DNA from: an uncultured Kineothrix sp.
GTDB lineage: Bacteria > Bacillota > Clostridia > Lachnospirales > Lachnospiraceae
DNA length: 64,000 bases
Direction: 5' to 3'
Assembly (NCBI GenBank): GCA_910588855.1
Contig: CAJUSR010000008.1
Coordinates: 1 to 64,000, forward strand
The notes beneath the pieces are model-generated. The model saw only the letters and a list, made by a program, of their open reading frames with translations, made no database searches and was not told the DNA's origin. Below, piece by piece: positions 61,433-64,000 of the stretch. How positions within the stretch are numbered: position 1 is the first letter of the stretch; each line of letters starts with the position of its first letter. Position numbers and translations under genes: made by a program.

Positions 61433-62114
61433 TTTGCTTCCCAACCCAACTGTCTATAGCTGTTCTTACTTTCTTTTTATCAAATATTCTTGCACGCTCC
61501 AAAATGGTTCCGATAACCAATAGCGAAACTTCTCTTTCCAAAAGGCAATATAGCAAATCATCAAACGTCTCCACGTCATATTCTATACGTCTAAGTGTAA
61601 ATACGACAGTAAAATATCTATCGGTTAATTCTTTCATTGTGCGGAGTGATAATAGCGAAATCGGAGCCCCTTCCCTATAATGCAGCTTCCATTCTTCTTG
61701 AAATGCTTCCAGCATGATTTCCAAGACAGGAAACTCCCAAAATTTGTCTACAATGAAGCCTTTGCCCTTTAGCAATTGATACCATGCCAAAATGTCCAGC
61801 CAAGCCTCCGCCTTCCCTTGTTTCAACAACCCATTTATTTGATTTATCAATTGTCTTTTTAGCCGGAAACTAATTTCCCTTTCCTGTTCCCTTTTCTGAA
61901 ATATCCTTTCAGTAATATTAATTCCCCTCCCCATTTGCGCACGGGCATCCCTCGTCTTGTCCGGTTCCATCGTGCTTCTGATTTGTTCAAATTCGCGGAT
62001 TGTTTTCCAAATATCCCTTTCCTCTTTTGAAAACATGGTGCAAAAACTATGCTCATCTTCAGGATGTTTCATAAAATACTCTATCTTATCAATCAAAGCC
62101 TTGCCATTCCTCAT
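61425..62114 (-). CDS. helical protein of unknown function
   Basis: 229 residues, all helical and highly charged, with no recognised domain, no signal peptide and no membrane helix. It is the first gene behind the promoter at 62144-62172, with GGGGGAA near the ATG. It overlaps the glycosyltransferase gene downstream by 8 bases, so the products may be partners. I do not recognise its family. Confidence 0.6.
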   Translation of the reverse strand: MRNGKALIDKIEYFMKHPEDEHSFCTMFSKEERDIWKTIREFEQIRSTMEPDKTRDARAQMGRGINITERIFQKREQEREISFRLKRQLINQINGLLKQGKAEAWLDILAWYQLLKGKGFIVDKFWEFPVLEIMLEAFQEEWKLHYREGAPISLLSLRTMKELTDRYFTVVFTLRRIEYDVETFDDLLYCLLEREVSLLVIGTILERARIFDKKKVRTAIDSWVGKQNG

Positions 62115-62143
62115 GCTCTTCCCCCGCCATAGAAGTTTTTTCT

Positions 62144-62172
62144 ATTATACTTTATCGCTACCACCATGACAA
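62144..62172 (-). promoter_or_regulatory. strong promoter for the minus-strand glycan genes
   Basis: Minus strand: -35 TTGTCA (62167-62172), a 17-base spacer and a perfect TATAAT -10 (62144-62149), 30 bases before the ATG at 62114. The opposite-strand promoter has its -35 box only 3 bases away. Confidence 0.8.
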
Positions 62173-62175
62173 CTA

Positions 62176-62204
62176 TTGACTTTATATGCCCCATATAATA
62201 CTAT
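62176..62204 (+). promoter_or_regulatory. promoter for the GT2-TPR gene
   Basis: Plus strand: -35 TTGACT (62176-62181), a 17-base spacer and -10 TACTAT (62199-62204), 50 bases before the ATG at 62255. It is back to back with the minus-strand promoter at 62144-62172. Confidence 0.6.
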
Positions 62205-62254
62205 AGCATTAATTGCTGAAAAATAGATTTGCCACTCCTTAGGAGATACTTGTT

Positions 62255-63391
62255 ATGCTACCTGTTTCAATCTGCATTATTGCAAAAAATGAAGAAAAAT
62301 ATATCGGTGAATGTCTAAGCCGCCTTTCCCATTTCGATTGGGAAATTGTTGTTGTGGATACCGGCTCCACCGACCGCACGGTTGAAATCGCCCGCGCCTA
62401 TACTCCTAATATCTACCACTTCCACTGGGTAAACGATTTCAGCGCAGCGAGAAACTACTCCATTTCTAAAGCAAGCAATGACTACATCCTCGCTGTGGAT
62501 TGTGATGAATATCTGGAAATTGACAGCCAAACTGAAAAATCGGTATTAAACCTGGCCGGACAGATAGCTCCTCACCAGATAGGCATCCTAAACCGTTTAA
62601 GCCCCTCGGTCGAATTTGCACTTTCCGGCAAAAATATCTCTTCTACCGCAGGCAATATTGATATCAATCAGGATATTCCTTCCAGGAAATCCTTACCCGT
62701 TATCCACGAACATATTGCCCGTTTTTTTAACCGTCAATTTACCTGTTATCAAGGTTCCATCCATGAACAGCTTGTGTCAAAAAGCGGAAAAAATTTGGAA
62801 TTTGTCTCTATCCCCCTCACCTTTTATCATATAGGCTACAGCACTGTTGATATTAAAAAGGCAAAAGCTTCCAGAAATATTTCTTTGTTGGAAACCGAAT
62901 TGGAGACCGGAGGCGCTAACCCTTATATCCTTTTCCAATTAGGGCAGTCTTATTTCGGCCTGTCCGACTATTCCCGTGCCCTGCCTTATTTTGAGCAAGC
63001 CCTTTCTATGGAAGTCAATGAACAAGAAGAATATGTACAAAATTTGGTGGAGTCATACGGCTACTGCCTGATTCACCTTGGCCAACATACGAAAGCCCTT
63101 GAACTGGAAGGGATATACCCTGTGTTCTCCCATCGGGCGGATTTTGTTTTTCTGATGGGGTTAGTATACATGAATAATGCTATGTTCGACCAGGCTATTC
63201 GGGAATTTTTAAAAGCCACTACCATAGCAGAGTACGCTGTCGATGGGGTAAACAGTTATCTGGCCTATTACAATGCCGGAGTGATTTATGAATGCATGGG
63301 GAATATCCCGGAAGCCATAAAATATTATTCGGAATGCGGAAATTACGCACCGGCATGTCAACGGCTGCTTGTATGTAAGAACAATTTTTAA
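62255..63391 (+). CDS. family 2 glycosyltransferase with C-terminal TPR repeats
   Basis: 378 residues. The GT-A domain has VSICIIAKNEEKYIGECL, VVDTGSTDRT and the DCDEYL metal motif near residue 89, the WaaE-like form. The C-terminal part (about 225 on) has three TPR-like helical pairs (LFQLGQSYFGLSDYSRALPY and repeats). Such proteins often glycosylate flagellin or other secreted proteins, the TPR part binding protein. GGAG lies about 11 bases before the ATG. It starts a plus-strand unit with the frameshifted gene 21 bases further on. Confidence 0.88.
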   Translation: MLPVSICIIAKNEEKYIGECLSRLSHFDWEIVVVDTGSTDRTVEIARAYTPNIYHFHWVNDFSAARNYSISKASNDYILAVDCDEYLEIDSQTEKSVLNLAGQIAPHQIGILNRLSPSVEFALSGKNISSTAGNIDINQDIPSRKSLPVIHEHIARFFNRQFTCYQGSIHEQLVSKSGKNLEFVSIPLTFYHIGYSTVDIKKAKASRNISLLETELETGGANPYILFQLGQSYFGLSDYSRALPYFEQALSMEVNEQEEYVQNLVESYGYCLIHLGQHTKALELEGIYPVFSHRADFVFLMGLVYMNNAMFDQAIREFLKATTIAEYAVDGVNSYLAYYNAGVIYECMGNIPEAIKYYSECGNYAPACQRLLVCKNNF

Positions 63392-63412
63392 CACTAAGAA
63401 AGGAAAAGGAAA

Positions 63413-64000
63413 ATGAATAAAAAACGTTATTATATTTTTACCCCCCCCCATCACTTCCGGGGGCCCTGAGCTTGCGCATCAAATGTGCCACGAACTCCTT
63501 TTGCAAAACCGCCCGGCATGGATGTATTATATTGAAGCCCCCAACAAAGAACCTATAGATATACCTTCCCACGAACGTTATAGAAAATATGGCACATCCC
63601 ATACTCTTAATATGGAAGAAGTCGAACAAACAGACTCTGTCATTATCGTTCCCGAAGGATGCGCAACATGGATCTTCGCTTATCAAAAATGCAAAAAAGT
63701 ATTATGGTGGATGAGCGTGGATAATTTCATCATTAATGAAGAGCTAGTAGGCTTTGATTTTTTTGATAGCTTAAAGCAGGAAGTTTCTTTGCATCTTGTC
63801 CAGTCCCAATATGCATATCAATATTTACTGCAAAGAGGAATTTCTTCAAAAGATATACTATATGTTTCTGATTACATCGGTGAAAATTATGGCCGCTTCC
63901 AATTGCCGGAAGCTTATCGGAAAGATATCGCACTTTATAACCCCCAAAAAGGAAACCGCCAGGCAATACAACCATTAATAGATCAAACAAACTGGCTGAA
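63413..64000 (+). pseudogene. glycosyltransferase out of frame at a C9 tract (possibly phase-OFF), incomplete at window edge
   Basis: The ATG at 63413, behind AAGGAAAAGG, opens a frame (MNKKRYYIFTPP) that meets TGA at 63467. With eight instead of nine C at 63441-63449 the frame continues as ITSGGPELAHQMCHELL and runs without a stop to the window end: about 195 residues are visible. Downstream motifs (GGPEL, VIIVPEGCATWIF, VLWWMSVDNF) match the N-terminal acceptor half of a GT4-like family common in Clostridia. So the gene looks whole but out of frame by one base. Slipped-strand phase variation or a base-calling error in the homopolymer are both possible. Confidence 0.75.
63441..63449 (+). repeat. 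run of nine C causing frameshift
   Basis: Nine consecutive C near codon 10 of the gene starting at 63413. Eight would restore the long frame; nine gives a short peptide. Positioned early in the gene, as in phase-variable contingency genes. Confidence 0.8.

Overview
The window looks like chromosome of a low-GC Gram-positive anaerobe of the class Clostridia, most plausibly a Lachnospiraceae member. Reasons: AT-rich purine-loaded genes, strong GGAGG ribosome sites, LytTR regulators with GHKL kinases, and LicD/CgeB-type glycosylation genes. No rRNA, tRNA, CRISPR array, transposase or integrase was seen. Almost every gene lies on the minus strand. The plus-strand exceptions are 21999-23684 and the two genes at the right end.

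Region 1 (376-20543) is an NTPase/GTPase-rich island. Its core is a tightly packed nine-gene run, read right to left from 19632 to 4176: a von Willebrand A (VWA) lipoprotein, a giant tubulin/FtsZ-like protein, an unknown 623-aa protein, a small beta-rich protein, a zinc-ribbon TRAFAC-type GTPase, a GTPase-associated GAP1-like protein, a membrane protein, a KAP P-loop NTPase and a second membrane protein. It is flanked by regulators: an XRE protein, a LytTR response regulator and a sensor-less GHKL kinase on the left, and a second LytTR regulator with a degenerate receiver on the right. A second KAP NTPase gene lies at the far left. Two matching direct-repeat sites (half-sites 20 bp apart) sit upstream of that KAP gene and of the right-hand regulator and look like LytTR operators. 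The set resembles computationally described bacterial conflict systems built from GTPase, GAP1, VWA and tubulin-like parts. The combination with two KAP proteins, membrane partners and LytTR control is not one I can match to a named system.

Region 2 (20655-62114) is a very large surface-glycan or protein-glycosylation locus. It holds glycosyltransferases of several folds, five FkbM-type methyltransferases (one truncated), two other methyltransferases, an AsnB amidotransferase, an ATP-grasp ligase, a DegT aminotransferase, an SDR epimerase, a radical SAM enzyme and a teichoic-acid-like module (cytidylyltransferase-oxidoreductase fusion, LicD, CDP-glycerol phosphotransferase-like). Genes 29981-33604 encode a KDO-type sugar pathway (KdsA, KdsC, an acylneuraminate/KDO-type cytidylyltransferase, pentulose-phosphate epimerase) with a ManA-family isomerase where the usual arabinose-5-phosphate isomerase would be expected. 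The next genes upstream include a KpsS-like protein that could use CMP-KDO. The most unusual property is a Rossmann-like module of about 100 residues that recurs in fifteen proteins of the locus. It is fused to either end of unrelated enzymes and once stands alone behind a membrane segment.

Region 3 (62115-64000) has back-to-back promoters, a GT2-TPR glycosyltransferase and a second glycosyltransferase. The latter is out of frame at a run of nine C and runs off the window. A matching run of nine G lies in frame in an FkbM gene (27733-27741), so the locus may phase-vary. Two copies of a short dispersed intergenic repeat (3545-3609 and 21714-21780) were also found.
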